Source: Planococcus halocryophilus (GTDB lineage: Bacteria > Bacillota > Bacilli > Bacillales_A > Planococcaceae). From it: a stretch of 64,000 bases of DNA. Position numbers and translations under genes: made by a program. Every line of letters starts with the position of its first letter. The stretch's first letter is position 1. Positions 40,457-49,511 of the stretch are shown here, piece after piece. Location: the NCBI RefSeq assembly GCF_001687585.2, contig NZ_CP016537.2:3134001-3198000 (forward strand). Direction: 5' to 3'. The notes beneath the pieces were generated by a model, which did no database searches, was not told where the DNA came from, and was given only the letters and a program-made list of their open reading frames with translations.

Positions 40457-40489
40457 AAAAAGCAGCAAGGAAAAATCCTTACTGCTTTT
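40457..40489. terminator. Orphan terminator-like hairpin
   Basis: AAAAGCAGCAAGGA pairs with TCCTTACTGCTTTT (small mismatch). No gene ends nearby on either strand, so its role is unclear. Confidence 0.35.
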
Positions 40490-40749
40490 AGAAATCATGA
40501 ATAATAAATGCTTTTCAATTACTTCTTTTGTCTCTCGAAACTATAATCATAAGTAAATTGAACTTCATTTTTGATGATTATACTTCACGTTCAACAATGG
40601 ACTTTTTCTAGTTTTATTTCGGTAAATTTTAGACTTAGCCTTTGATTTTAAAGCTTGTTAGCTTGAAGTTGGTCAATAAAGGATATAGTAACAGTACAAG
40701 ATAAAATTGAAACTGGTAAATAGCTGATATTCAATAGGAGGTCTTCATC

Positions 40750-42279
40750 GTGAAACCACAAATATTGATCGTAGGAGCTGGTCCAACCGGTCTGGCTCTT
40801 GCTCATAGCCTTGCCACTCAAGGCGTTCCTTTTCGAATCATTGAAAAAAATTCGGGTACGGGAAAAGCTTCTCGTGCCTTAGCTGTTCATGCGCGAATCT
40901 TGGAGCATTATCAACAACTGGGGTTATCTGAGAGGATTGTCAGTAGAGGACAGCCGATTTTGTCACTGGATTTGAGTGATGGAAAAGAAGTGAAAGCCAA
41001 TTTGAAATTTAACGATTTTGGCAAAGGGTTGAGTCCTTTCCCGTTTATCCTTAGCTTGCCGCAAGATGAACAAGAAGAAATGCTCGTGGATGAATTAAAG
41101 AAAATCGGAGTCGAAATTGAATGGGGTACAGAGTTGTCTTCTTTTGTAGATAAAGGTGAATCGGTAACTGCGGTTTTAAAGAAAGAGGGACTTCCAGAAG
41201 AATTGGCTGACTTTGAGTATTTATGCGGATGTGACGGTGCGAGCAGCATGGTGCGAAAAGGGTTGGAATTCGAGTTTCCAGGTGGCACGTATGAGCAATT
41301 ATTTTTTGTCGCCGATGTGGAAACCGAAAAACTAGAAGAAAGAATGGAAAAAATGGACATGTATATGGACAATGATGGCTTTATGTTGTATATGTCTGTA
41401 AGAAACGCACACACCAAAAGAATCCTTGGAGTCGTACCTGAAGAATTTAACGATCAAAAGGATATCGAATACCATCATATTGGCGAATACATTGAGGATA
41501 AAATTAGAGTGAAAGCAAGCATAGTCAATTGGTTCTCTACTTACCGTGTCCATAACCGCGTGAGTGAGCACTTTTCCAAAGGACGCGTTTTCATTTTAGG
41601 AGATGCAGGACATCTTCATAGTCCAGCAGGCGGACAAGGTATGAATACCGGCATTGGGGATGCGATTAATTTATCGTGGAAACTTGCAGCGGTATGCCAA
41701 GGAAAAGCTACTCCCTCCCTATTAGATACTTATGAATTAGAGCGGATTGGTTTTGCCCGAAAGTTGATCGCTACGACGGATAAAGCATTTCAAACCATCA
41801 TCAACCAACACCTTCGTGGTACTTTATTGCGCAAGGTTGCAGTGCCGCATATTTTGCCTTCCATGTTCAAGTTGGCGTTCGTCAAAAAGAATGGCTTTAA
41901 AATCTTGTCCCAAATCCACATCAACTATCGGGACAGTCCCATAAGCAAAGGCAAAGCCGGTAAAGTCTTTGGTGGCATGCGCTTGCCGTGGATCCAAACA
42001 GCAGGTCGCGACAATTACACCCCGCTGCAATCCGTGGATTGGCAAATTCATATATACGGCAAAGCCAGTAAAGAACTGATAGATTTTGCCCGCTCGCATT
42101 CTTTCGAGGTTCATGAATTTGCATGGGAACCTAGCATGCAAAAAGCCGGCTTCCAACAAAACGCCTTGTACTTTGTTCGTCCTGATGGCCATGTCGCTGT
42201 TGCGAACAAGAAACAAGACGTGAGTATGTTAAAAGACTATTTGGATGAGTTTGAAATAGTGGCTTTTCGCACTCTATAA
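40750..42279 (+). CDS. FAD-dependent aromatic-ring monooxygenase (PheA/TfdB family)
   Basis: The 509-residue flavoprotein has N-terminal dinucleotide fold VGAGPTGLALAHSLA, the middle DG motif CGCDGASSMVRKGL, and the FAD ribityl motif GDAGHLHSPAGGQGMNTGIGDAINLSWKLA. A C-terminal ~130-residue domain is as in phenol hydroxylase-like enzymes. These insert one oxygen atom into phenols or related compounds with NAD(P)H. GTG at 40750 is eight bases after AGGAGG. The gene is monocistronic with a strong terminator; the substrate is unknown. Confidence 0.87.
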   Translation: MKPQILIVGAGPTGLALAHSLATQGVPFRIIEKNSGTGKASRALAVHARILEHYQQLGLSERIVSRGQPILSLDLSDGKEVKANLKFNDFGKGLSPFPFILSLPQDEQEEMLVDELKKIGVEIEWGTELSSFVDKGESVTAVLKKEGLPEELADFEYLCGCDGASSMVRKGLEFEFPGGTYEQLFFVADVETEKLEERMEKMDMYMDNDGFMLYMSVRNAHTKRILGVVPEEFNDQKDIEYHHIGEYIEDKIRVKASIVNWFSTYRVHNRVSEHFSKGRVFILGDAGHLHSPAGGQGMNTGIGDAINLSWKLAAVCQGKATPSLLDTYELERIGFARKLIATTDKAFQTIINQHLRGTLLRKVAVPHILPSMFKLAFVKKNGFKILSQIHINYRDSPISKGKAGKVFGGMRLPWIQTAGRDNYTPLQSVDWQIHIYGKASKELIDFARSHSFEVHEFAWEPSMQKAGFQQNALYFVRPDGHVAVANKKQDVSMLKDYLDEFEIVAFRTL

Positions 42280-42420
42280 TCGATAGGCACACTTTTCAAA
42301 GCGGTTTACTTTAACTGCAAATGCATCTAGTGAGAGGGTTAATTATTCAACCAATCAGCTAGCATTAGTTTTTTACGGTGATGATTGTACTAAATACACT
42401 TCTATTATTAAAGTTTTATC

Positions 42421-42459
42421 AAAAACACCCTCATCCACGGGAAGGATGAGGGTGTTTTT
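42421..42459. terminator. Bidirectional terminator
   Basis: AAAAACACCCTCATCC pairs with GGATGAGGGTGTTTTT over a short loop between convergent genes. Confidence 0.9.
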
Positions 42460-42464
42460 CGATG

Positions 42465-42875
42465 TTAAAATTGCAGGTTAACCAAATCGAATTGGATTAT
42501 CCCGATGATTACCACCATAACCAAAAATGTAATTTCACCCATCGTTAAAATCCATTGTTTAGGTTGATCACTGTATTTCCATTGGAAAAAGGCTTTTACG
42601 GACGAATCGATAAACATAAATGTCACAAAAGTGAGCATGTAGAATGCGACTGAATATCCTTTGAAAATCATCAAATACAAAACCATGAACATGACTAGCA
42701 TCGCTACAATACGAAGGCCCCAATCGATTTTTTTATGTAAGTTGTTTACGTGATTGTATGAAAACCAAACCTTTTTTTCTTTTTCAATGTTGAAGCTTTT
42801 TCTCAGAGTCCATTTCACCAACCACATTCCACCAAACAAAACCGCTAAAAACAAAGCTACTTTCAATCCAAACAT
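42465..42875 (-). CDS. DUF4181-type four-TM membrane protein
   Basis: The 136-residue protein has four hydrophobic segments (about 5-22, 57-75, 78-97, 112-132) separated by a basic cytoplasmic loop containing NHVNNLHKKIDWGLR. This layout fits DUF4181, small Bacillales membrane proteins of unknown function. It follows the DUF6366-type gene by 13 bp, so the two form a small operon. Confidence 0.7.
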   Translation of the reverse strand: MFGLKVALFLAVLFGGMWLVKWTLRKSFNIEKEKKVWFSYNHVNNLHKKIDWGLRIVAMLVMFMVLYLMIFKGYSVAFYMLTFVTFMFIDSSVKAFFQWKYSDQPKQWILTMGEITFLVMVVIIGIIQFDLVNLQF

Positions 42876-42888
42876 CTAAAATCTCCCT

Positions 42889-43104
42889 TCAGCTAAAAAA
42901 CAATTGATAAATGACATAACCACCAACTAACAATAAAATTAACAACGTCATGCCTTTCCAGCCCATGTCACCTGCTATGTCTGTTACATTGCCACTTCCC
43001 GCTCCCCGGTCAAATCCATCACGTAAGTTTCCAGTAGGGTTTTGTTTTTGCTCATCTTGTCTTAGTTTTGATCTTTCTTCTTGAGGTGCTTTCTGCTTAT
43101 CCAT
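42889..43104 (-). CDS. DUF6366-type small membrane protein
   Basis: The 71-residue protein has a charged N-terminus (ERSKLRQDEQKQNPTGNLRDGFDRG), a Gly-rich middle and one C-terminal TM segment (GMTLLILLLVGGYVIYQLFF). NPTGNLRDGF and DMGWKG are hallmarks I associate with DUF6366. The function is unknown. It is the first gene of a pair with the DUF4181 gene. Confidence 0.65.
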   Translation of the reverse strand: MDKQKAPQEERSKLRQDEQKQNPTGNLRDGFDRGAGSGNVTDIAGDMGWKGMTLLILLLVGGYVIYQLFFS

Positions 43105-43297
43105 AAGTCACGACCCTATTTATAAAATTCAATTAACTCTTTTCTATTATGACATATATTGGATTTACCTCCTAGATTATTTAACCTCTTCAACAAGATA
43201 GAGACTTGAAAGATTAACAAGGACGAGCTATGCTTCAGTTAGCTATTAGTAAAAGACTGTGGATTTTTAAAATTCACCGGATAAGGGAGCTACTTCT

Positions 43298-44482
43298 ATG
43301 AATTCTTTTCAGCATGTGTACGACCGGAAAAATACCCGCTCTGTTAAATGGGACATGATAGGTGAGATTTACGGCCTTGAAGATACGTCAGACATTTTGC
43401 CAATGTGGATTGCAGATATGGACTTCCCTGCACCGCCAGCTATTTTAAAGGCATTACATGACCGTGTAGAGCATTCGATTTTTGGCTATTCTTTCATGTG
43501 TGAAGAATGTCGAACTTCCGTGATCAACTGGCAACAAAAACGAAACGATTGGAAAATCGAAAACGACTGGATGCTGTTTCACCAAGGCATCATCCCAGCC
43601 ATTGCATCCATTATTGAAACCTTTACAGAAAAACACGATAAAATTGTGGTGACACCTCCTGTCTATCCCCCGTTTTTCCAGCTTGCTGAGCATCAAGATC
43701 GAGAGGTTTTGTATTCTCCGCTCGTTGTGCAGGACGGTCAATACACAATTGATTTCAAAGATTTTGAAGAAAAACTAAAACAAGCTGCGCTTTTTATCTT
43801 ATGCAACCCGCATAACCCTGGTGGACGCGTCTGGACTGTTGACGAGCTGACTGAAATACTTCGCTTGTGTACGAAACACGACGTACTCATTATTTCCGAT
43901 GAAATTCACGGAGATTTGATGTTAGGTGAAAGCCGTCATACGCCAATCGCAAAAATCGCAGGCAAGGAAAGCGACCGAGTGTTCACGTGTCTTGCACCGA
44001 CTAAAACCTTTAACTTAGCAGGCATTCAAGTGGCTATGATTATCGCAACCGACAAAGAAAAACGCGCAAAACTAGAAAAGCATGCACTTGCTCACGGTAC
44101 AAGTATGCTCAACGCCTTCGCACCAACTGCTTTGACCGCTGCATACAATGACAGCGAGCCTTGGCTTGAAGAGATATTGAAAACAATTGCTGACAACATC
44201 GAATTTGCTCGTACCGAATTAGAGTACAAAGTGCCGGGCTTACAAGTGATGAAGCCGCAATCGACTTATTTGCTATGGATCGATTACAGTAAGTTAAACT
44301 TAACCGAAGACGAAGTCATGAAAAAATTGCTGTTAACTGGTAAAGTTGCATTAGAACCGGGCAGCAAGTACGGTTCTGCCGGTCTCGGCTATTTACGTTT
44401 GAACGCAGCTTGTCCGAGAGAAACCTTGTCTGAAGGAATTGACCGGGTTGCCTTGGCATTAACAGGCAAGAAAGAAAAGTAA
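43298..44482 (+). CDS. patB: Cystathionine beta-lyase / C-S lyase (PatB/MalY type)
   Basis: This is a 394-residue fold-type-I PLP enzyme. The N-terminal PMWIADMDFPAPPAI is typical of PatB/MalY. LCNPHNPGGRVW and ISDEIHGDLM bind PLP, and the Schiff-base Lys is in LAPTKTFNLAG. It cleaves C-S bonds of cystathionine or cysteine conjugates to a thiol, pyruvate and ammonia. It is a single gene with a terminator just downstream; ATG follows GGGAG. Confidence 0.9.
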   Translation: MNSFQHVYDRKNTRSVKWDMIGEIYGLEDTSDILPMWIADMDFPAPPAILKALHDRVEHSIFGYSFMCEECRTSVINWQQKRNDWKIENDWMLFHQGIIPAIASIIETFTEKHDKIVVTPPVYPPFFQLAEHQDREVLYSPLVVQDGQYTIDFKDFEEKLKQAALFILCNPHNPGGRVWTVDELTEILRLCTKHDVLIISDEIHGDLMLGESRHTPIAKIAGKESDRVFTCLAPTKTFNLAGIQVAMIIATDKEKRAKLEKHALAHGTSMLNAFAPTALTAAYNDSEPWLEEILKTIADNIEFARTELEYKVPGLQVMKPQSTYLLWIDYSKLNLTEDEVMKKLLLTGKVALEPGSKYGSAGLGYLRLNAACPRETLSEGIDRVALALTGKKEK

Positions 44483-44504
44483 ACGACAACTGATACACAT
44501 CACA

Positions 44505-44546
44505 AAAGCCGCTGATTCCCAAGTTAAGGAGATCAGCGGCTTTCTT
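44505..44546 (+). terminator. Terminator after patB
   Basis: AAAGCCGCTGAT pairs with ATCAGCGGCTTT; the T-run after it is short. Confidence 0.7.
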
Positions 44547-44578
44547 ACGTCTATTCCAGCTGCGCTACTGGAATCGAC

Positions 44579-44644
44579 TTATTTTTTCTTGCCTTCGTAT
44601 AACTTTTCTTCTGCTTTAAGTGCTTTAAGCAGCGACCAAATCAT
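44579..44644 (-). CDS. Possible 21-residue peptide abutting the prs paralogue
   Basis: ATG 44644 directly follows the prs-like TAG stop and opens MIWSLLKALKAEEKLYEGKK plus one Lys. The peptide is basic and could form an amphipathic helix. No clear ribosome site is present, so expression would rely on re-initiation. It may be chance. Confidence 0.3.
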   Translation of the reverse strand: MIWSLLKALKAEEKLYEGKKK

Positions 44645-45595
44645 CTATTCAAATAATGGCGTAACTGGTTTTTCGTTATGAACATGTTCAATCGCTTCAG
44701 CTAATAGCGGAGCGACCGATAAAATTTTAACTTTCGGTGTTTGTTTTTCTTTTGGCACATGGATGGTATTCGTTACAACCAATTCCGTCACGGCCGACTT
44801 TTCGATTTTTTGAATCGCTTCGCCAGATAATACAGCGTGTGTGCAGCAAGCGTAAACGGCTTTCGCACCATTTTCCACAAGTACATCAGCTGCAGCAGAA
44901 ACCGTCTTCGCCGTATCGATGATGTCGACGATAATGATGACGTTTTTGCCTTTGATGTCTCCAACAATGTTGACCATTTCAGGCTCATCAGGGTGCATCC
45001 GACGTTTATCGATAAAGCCGATTGGCACGTCTAAATGACTTGCTAGTTTACGAGCACGTCCGAGTCCTCCGTTGTCTGGAGCTACCACAATCGCATCTGT
45101 TAATCCTTTGTCCGTGAAATATTGTTCTAAAATTTTGCCGCCAAGCAATTGATCGACCGGCACATTAAAGAACCCTTGAATTTGCGGAGCGTGTAAATCC
45201 AATGTGATGATGTGTGTCGCGCCTGCTTTTTCTAACATATTCGCAACTAGCTTTGCCGTAATCGGCTCACGCGAACTGGCCTTGCGGTCTTGACGCGCAT
45301 AGCCGTAATACGGAATAACCACGTTAATGGTTTTCACAGAGGCACGTTTTAACGCATCAATCATGATCAATAATTCCATCACATGCTCAGTTCCCGGCTG
45401 TGATGTCGATTGCACTACATACACATCTGCCCCGCGGACACTTTCTTCAATGTGAATTTGAATTTCTCCATCACTAAAGTGAGTAATGGCGCTTTTTCCT
45501 AGCTCGCACCCAAGCGAATCCGCAATCTCTTGTGCCAACTCCGGATTTGAATTTAATGTAAACAGCTTAAAGTTTTTTCGTAATTGATAAGCCAA
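44645..45595 (-). CDS. Ribose-phosphate pyrophosphokinase paralogue with altered PRPP loop
   Basis: This is a 316-residue class I PRPP-synthetase homologue of normal length. The flexible loop [29 protein letters not shown] and [10 protein letters not shown] are close to canonical. The PRPP-binding loop, usually DDIIDTAGT, reads VDIIDTAKT (223-231), and PDHGG reads PDNGG. The loss of one of the paired Asp residues and Gly-to-Lys suggest changed or lost synthesis activity, or a regulatory role like that of PRS-associated proteins. It starts at TTG, six bases after GAGGGGGC. A housekeeping prs gene is expected elsewhere. Two identical palindromes precede it. Confidence 0.87.
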   Translation of the reverse strand: MAYQLRKNFKLFTLNSNPELAQEIADSLGCELGKSAITHFSDGEIQIHIEESVRGADVYVVQSTSQPGTEHVMELLIMIDALKRASVKTINVVIPYYGYARQDRKASSREPITAKLVANMLEKAGATHIITLDLHAPQIQGFFNVPVDQLLGGKILEQYFTDKGLTDAIVVAPDNGGLGRARKLASHLDVPIGFIDKRRMHPDEPEMVNIVGDIKGKNVIIIVDIIDTAKTVSAAADVLVENGAKAVYACCTHAVLSGEAIQKIEKSAVTELVVTNTIHVPKEKQTPKVKILSVAPLLAEAIEHVHNEKPVTPLFE

Positions 45596-45635
45596 CTTAT
45601 AGCCCCCTCGAATTTTTATAGTACCTATTAGCTGA

Positions 45636-45666
45636 TTAGCAATTGCTATGAGTTAGCAATTGCTAA
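45636..45666. promoter_or_regulatory. Tandem palindromes upstream of the prs paralogue
   Basis: TTAGCAATTGCTA occurs twice, starting 17 bp apart; the second copy extends to TTAGCAATTGCTAA. They lie 40-70 bp before the start codon, in the promoter zone, and look like a double repressor site. The binding protein is unknown. Confidence 0.5.
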
Positions 45667-45734
45667 TGGCCTGTAGCTGTTGGTTTTATGATAACCTTTT
45701 AGAGGGGGAATAGCCACTGAAAATAGTGGGAAAC

Positions 45735-45842
45735 TCGCTACAGGCGGTCGCTTTCCGCGGACAGAGCGCTGAGCTTCCTCGTCGCAAGCTCCTGTGGGGT
45801 CTCATCACTCCGTTCTTCCGCAGGAGTCGCCGCCTTCCGCTT
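45735..45842. repeat. GC-rich extragenic repeat, copy 2
   Basis: It runs from near CGCTTTCCGCGG to CGCAGGAGTCGCCGCC and shares these end motifs with copy 1 at 40320-40430. It lies between the helicase gene end and the prs-paralogue promoter and has partly complementary ends, so it may fold. Confidence 0.7.
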
Positions 45843-45861
45843 TTTTACTCCTGTTATCAAA

Positions 45862-48291
45862 CTAATTTAATACAGTAAATATCGATTTCTTTTCAAAATA
45901 TGCATGAAGTCGGTACTCTGCTATTTCCTGAGCCCACTTATACAAAACCTCATTTTCTTCAGGAAAAGGCTGCAAATTGAATTTGAAAAAATTATTTTCG
46001 AAAATAACTAACTCTTCTTTTGCGCTCCCGCTCCATTTTGTCATCGGCATCTCTGAAATCAGATCAGCTATTTTCTTCACATCATACTTACGCAGTCTTT
46101 TCCCCTGCGCGTCGTTAAAATCTACTTTCATACGGTAATCTCTTTCCGTTAAATAGCTATGGAAAAACGGTGCCGCTTCTTGTGGAGTTATCGGCTCAAG
46201 CCACTTCTCTATCCCTTTTGACAACATATAACTCAAAACAACCAGTTTGTAACTTTTGGTCATCAAAGTTTTTTCAACTTCTAATAGCCAATTCTTATAT
46301 TTCAACCATACATTTTGTTCTGGTTCTGTAAGTTCATCGGCGTAAGCGAGCATACCAACATAACTACTAAACTCTTGCTTTACCGTCTTAGATTCGATAT
46401 TAGCATGAAGATGGAAATCTAAATAACTCGGGCGTCTTCCCATTTCTTTCTTCAATTCTTGATACTCCATAACCAACAACTCTTTACGTGGTGATCTTTT
46501 TTTACGCATTTCTTCTAATAAATTGATGACTTGCAAATCTAAATTAAATTCACATTGAAGAGGAATAAGCGGCTCGACATTCTTATTTCCCACTTTTGTT
46601 TCCTCTTTATTAAACACAGCTAATTTTAAATCAGCATTTCGGTAATTGCCGATAAAATCAATAATGACACAATGTGTTTTACCATCCGCAATACGTAAAC
46701 CACGTCCAATTTGTTGCGTGTAAACTGCAAGCGATTCTGTCGGTCGAATAAAAACGAGCGTATCCACTTTTGGAATATCGACTCCTTCATTGAATAAATC
46801 TACGGTGAAAATCAGTTCAATATCGCCAGAATCTAACTTGGTACGAGCCGTTTTCCGTTCTTGTGGATGAGACTCACCGTGAAGGGCAATAGATCTAACA
46901 CCTTTACTTTGAAAAAAGCGATTCATATAAAGAGCTTGTTTTACCGAAGAACAAAAAACGATGGTTCTCGTTTGTTTGTAACGGTTCCACTCATCAAAAA
47001 TGTTTTCCGCAAAACTCTCACGTAACTGTAACTGCAGTAATTCATGTTCGTCATACCGGTTCCCTCTCCACGGAATAGCTGAGTAATCGGTATCATCATG
47101 TACACCGTAATAATGGAACGGTGCTAGCCAATTTCGCTCAATGGCATCAAGAAAATGAATCGAAATCGCTACGTTTCCATCACATAAAGCATAGACATCT
47201 TTATTATCCATACGGTCTGGTGTGGCAGTAATCCCTAGCAGAAATTTCGGCTCAAAATGATTTAACAATCGTTCGTAAGTTGGTGCTGCTGCATGATGAA
47301 ATTCATCCACAACAATTAAATCAAAAGCATCTTTTTCAAAACGATCTAAATGATATTGGCTGCTCAATGTATAGATAGAAGCAAAAATAAAATCAGCATC
47401 CGTCTTTTTTTCCGAAGCATTGTAAAAAGCACTCGTTCTATCCGGATGAACATGCTTGAATGATTGCTTGGCTTGCGTCAGAATTTCCTCGCGGTGAGCA
47501 ACAAACAACACTCGTTTGAATTTCGCTGCAAAAAAAGCAGCTAAGTACGTTTTCCCTAAACCTGTTGCTAAAACTACCATTGCCCGGCTGTACTCTTCTT
47601 CAAGTACATTGTCTAAAGCTTCTAACGCTTCTAGTTGCGCCGGTCTTGGAGAGATTGGCGTATTGTAAACTTCTTTAGTTTCAGCCACTTCTGGTTGTTG
47701 TGGCTGAGCCGGTCCTAAAGTAATTTCAACTTCATCAGCCTCTGACCACACAGGACTGATAGGTCGCTTTATATTCGCTTCTGTATGTAATGACCGATAT
47801 TCCGCCAGCGTCTCTGTATTTAGAGCCACCGTTTGATCGGCATAAAAATATTTTAAGAACTGAGTAGTCGCTTCTTCAAAAACTTCTGCATCCACTGCAG
47901 TTGGCGCGATTAAGTTCCACTCGACTCCATTAGTCAAAGCAGACGCTGATAAATTAGAAGATCCAACGATTAACTGAGAAGCTTCGGTCCCTCGAAACAA
48001 ATAAGATTTCGGATGAAATGAAGTTCCCCCACTCCGCCAAATCCGCACTTCCGCAAAAGGTAACTCTTCTAGTAGTAATTGCAGCGCATCTGGCTGCGTG
48101 ACAAAAAGGTAGTCGCCTACTAATAACTTTATCGGCACGCCTCTATCAGTAGCTTGCTTTAAGAAAGGAATGATTTTCTTCACACCGGATTTCATTGCAA
48201 AAGCTGTTATCCATTGAATTTCAACCGCTTCTTTGGATAACCTTTCTAAATGTGAAGCGAGCTGAGAAGTAACCAATTCCAGCTTAGTCAT
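45862..48291 (-). CDS. PLD-nuclease-like plus SF2 helicase protein
   Basis: The 809-residue protein has an N-terminal phospholipase-D-like nuclease domain (about 1-170) with a single HxK motif (H93, K95 in SFHPKSYLF) and GSSN (110-113), as in NgoFVII-like nucleases. An SF2 DEAD/H ATPase follows (about 215-550): Walker A ATGLGKT (242-248), DEFHH (329-333), TATP (355-358), NEGVDIP and motif VI QQIGRGLR. The last 250 residues are unassigned. It overlaps the MazG-like gene by 8 bp (ATGACTAA). A DNA repair or antiphage role is an inference. A truncated second copy lies at 55074-55272. Confidence 0.87.
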   Translation of the reverse strand: MTKLELVTSQLASHLERLSKEAVEIQWITAFAMKSGVKKIIPFLKQATDRGVPIKLLVGDYLFVTQPDALQLLLEELPFAEVRIWRSGGTSFHPKSYLFRGTEASQLIVGSSNLSASALTNGVEWNLIAPTAVDAEVFEEATTQFLKYFYADQTVALNTETLAEYRSLHTEANIKRPISPVWSEADEVEITLGPAQPQQPEVAETKEVYNTPISPRPAQLEALEALDNVLEEEYSRAMVVLATGLGKTYLAAFFAAKFKRVLFVAHREEILTQAKQSFKHVHPDRTSAFYNASEKKTDADFIFASIYTLSSQYHLDRFEKDAFDLIVVDEFHHAAAPTYERLLNHFEPKFLLGITATPDRMDNKDVYALCDGNVAISIHFLDAIERNWLAPFHYYGVHDDTDYSAIPWRGNRYDEHELLQLQLRESFAENIFDEWNRYKQTRTIVFCSSVKQALYMNRFFQSKGVRSIALHGESHPQERKTARTKLDSGDIELIFTVDLFNEGVDIPKVDTLVFIRPTESLAVYTQQIGRGLRIADGKTHCVIIDFIGNYRNADLKLAVFNKEETKVGNKNVEPLIPLQCEFNLDLQVINLLEEMRKKRSPRKELLVMEYQELKKEMGRRPSYLDFHLHANIESKTVKQEFSSYVGMLAYADELTEPEQNVWLKYKNWLLEVEKTLMTKSYKLVVLSYMLSKGIEKWLEPITPQEAAPFFHSYLTERDYRMKVDFNDAQGKRLRKYDVKKIADLISEMPMTKWSGSAKEELVIFENNFFKFNLQPFPEENEVLYKWAQEIAEYRLHAYFEKKSIFTVLN

Positions 48292-48610
48292 CTTCTACCT
48301 CGATTAAAAAGATCCGCTTTTCAAATCCGCCACGCTTCTCAGCTTTTGCTTTACGAATATTTTCTAGTTCTTCCACTGAAGATCCGTGAATTTTTGTAGC
48401 TGCATGAAGAAGTTCAAGTATGTCGGCCAACTCTTCCACTGCTTCTTCGTTATTCTTTGCTGCATGATATTCATCAAGTTCTTCGCTTAACTTCTTTTTC
48501 AACTCCACTACATACTCATCTTCTGATAAAATTCGAGTTGAAAATTCTTTTCCTGTTTTCGCAATTACTTCAGGTATCGCGTCGCGTACTAGTTTGTTGT
48601 AGATCGGCAT
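48284..48610 (-). CDS. MazG-like nucleoside triphosphate pyrophosphohydrolase
   Basis: The 108-residue all-alpha protein begins MPIYNKLVRDAIPEVI and has the metal-binding pattern of the MazG/phosphoribosyl-ATP pyrophosphatase superfamily (KLSEELDEYHA and EELADILELLHA). These enzymes hydrolyse NTPs to NMP and pyrophosphate. ATG follows AAGGAGCCTACCT. It is translationally coupled to the PLD-helicase gene, which suggests a shared task such as nucleotide-pool control during DNA damage or infection. The decayed locus at 55.3 kb keeps pieces of the same pair. Confidence 0.8.
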   Translation of the reverse strand: MPIYNKLVRDAIPEVIAKTGKEFSTRILSEDEYVVELKKKLSEELDEYHAAKNNEEAVEELADILELLHAATKIHGSSVEELENIRKAKAEKRGGFEKRIFLIEVEDD

Positions 48611-48870
48611 AGGTAGGCTCCTTAAAGGTTTTGTTTTTCCAAGTTTATCATTTTATTATTTTTCATGGTATAAGGACTTCATTGCTTTTATAACCGACTA
48701 TTAGATGTTATGGTTCAAGACAACGTCTCTTATCACCTTATTCTCTTCAGATAAAATTTTTAAAAATTCTATCTTCATTTATTATTCTATACTGTTCTTT
48801 TTTCCTCTTAGATTTCTATTTCAATTGATTAGAATAGTATCCGTAAAAGTACACTTTCCCAGACACAAAA
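48611..48870. other. Intergenic region upstream of the MazG-helicase operon
   Basis: AT-rich DNA that should hold the operon promoter. No gene or strong motif was identified. Confidence 0.4.
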
Positions 48871-48904
48871 AAGAGAAAAAGCTGCCTGTCGCTTTTTCTC
48901 TTCT
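48871..48904 (-). terminator. Terminator of the GNAT-like gene
   Basis: AAGAGAAAAAGC pairs with GCTTTTTCTCTT over an 8-nt loop. On the minus strand a T-run follows. Confidence 0.75.
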
Positions 48905-48989
48905 GATAATGGGTCATATGTAAACTGACTCAATATTAACGACTATACTTCGAGCACTTAGAAAAACCAGCATCTTTACTTTTAATACA

Positions 48990-49475
48990 TTAATTGAGAA
49001 TTGTAAGCCTATCGTTTCTGTTTAGGTAATTTGAAAAATCCTCTTTACAAAAAACATTTAAAACACAAGGTTGCTTTTCCTTTTTCTCCAACGCTTTGTG
49101 TTCCTCCGGAAATTCTGCTTCTACATGCAAGCGGATGAATGGCAATTTTTCTTGTGTCTTTTGTGAAAGAATGTTTACTACTCTTGCCCCTGCAAAGACA
49201 TAGTGCAATCCAAGTACCAATGTGACAAGATTTTTTTGGTGATCGATGAACATTAAATCGGTAAGACCTATCAATTTACTTTCTTCATTCAGAATCACCC
49301 GAGGAACAGTCTTGCCTTCCCTCTCTTCTTCCATTACTCGTTGGATAAAGCGTTTCGTATCTTCAATCGTACCGTCTGGTAATCCCAATGCTTCTTTCAC
49401 TGGAAGTGCAGAAGAAAGCCTGAATACTTCTTCACAATATTCCTCTTGATGTCTCACTAGCTGAACCCTTTTCAT
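48990..49475 (-). pseudogene. GNAT-family acetyltransferase with probable internal deletion
   Basis: The 161-residue frame starts MKRVQLVRHQEEYCEEVFRL and ends as expected for a GNAT protein (EKLPFIRLHVEAEFPEEHKAL). Between LTDLMFIDHQKN and YVFAGARVVN the usual ~35-40 residues carrying the acetyl-CoA loop (Q/RxxGxG/A) are absent, although the frame is kept. The protein is therefore unlikely to acetylate. It has a good ribosome site (GGAGGAAGAAT) and a T-box-like leader upstream. I call it a pseudogene on the missing cofactor site; a shortened functional protein is possible. Confidence 0.6.
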
Positions 49476-49511
49476 ATTCTTCCTCCATTTCTTTATGAAC
49501 AGTTATCAAAA

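Larger units (their letters stand above)
40256..40749. other. Divergent intergenic gap with GC-rich repeat and hairpin
   Basis: The gap contains a GC-rich dispersed repeat (40320-40430), a terminator-like hairpin (40457-40489) and then ~250 bp of AT-rich DNA before the FAD monooxygenase gene. No convincing gene was found. Confidence 0.5.
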
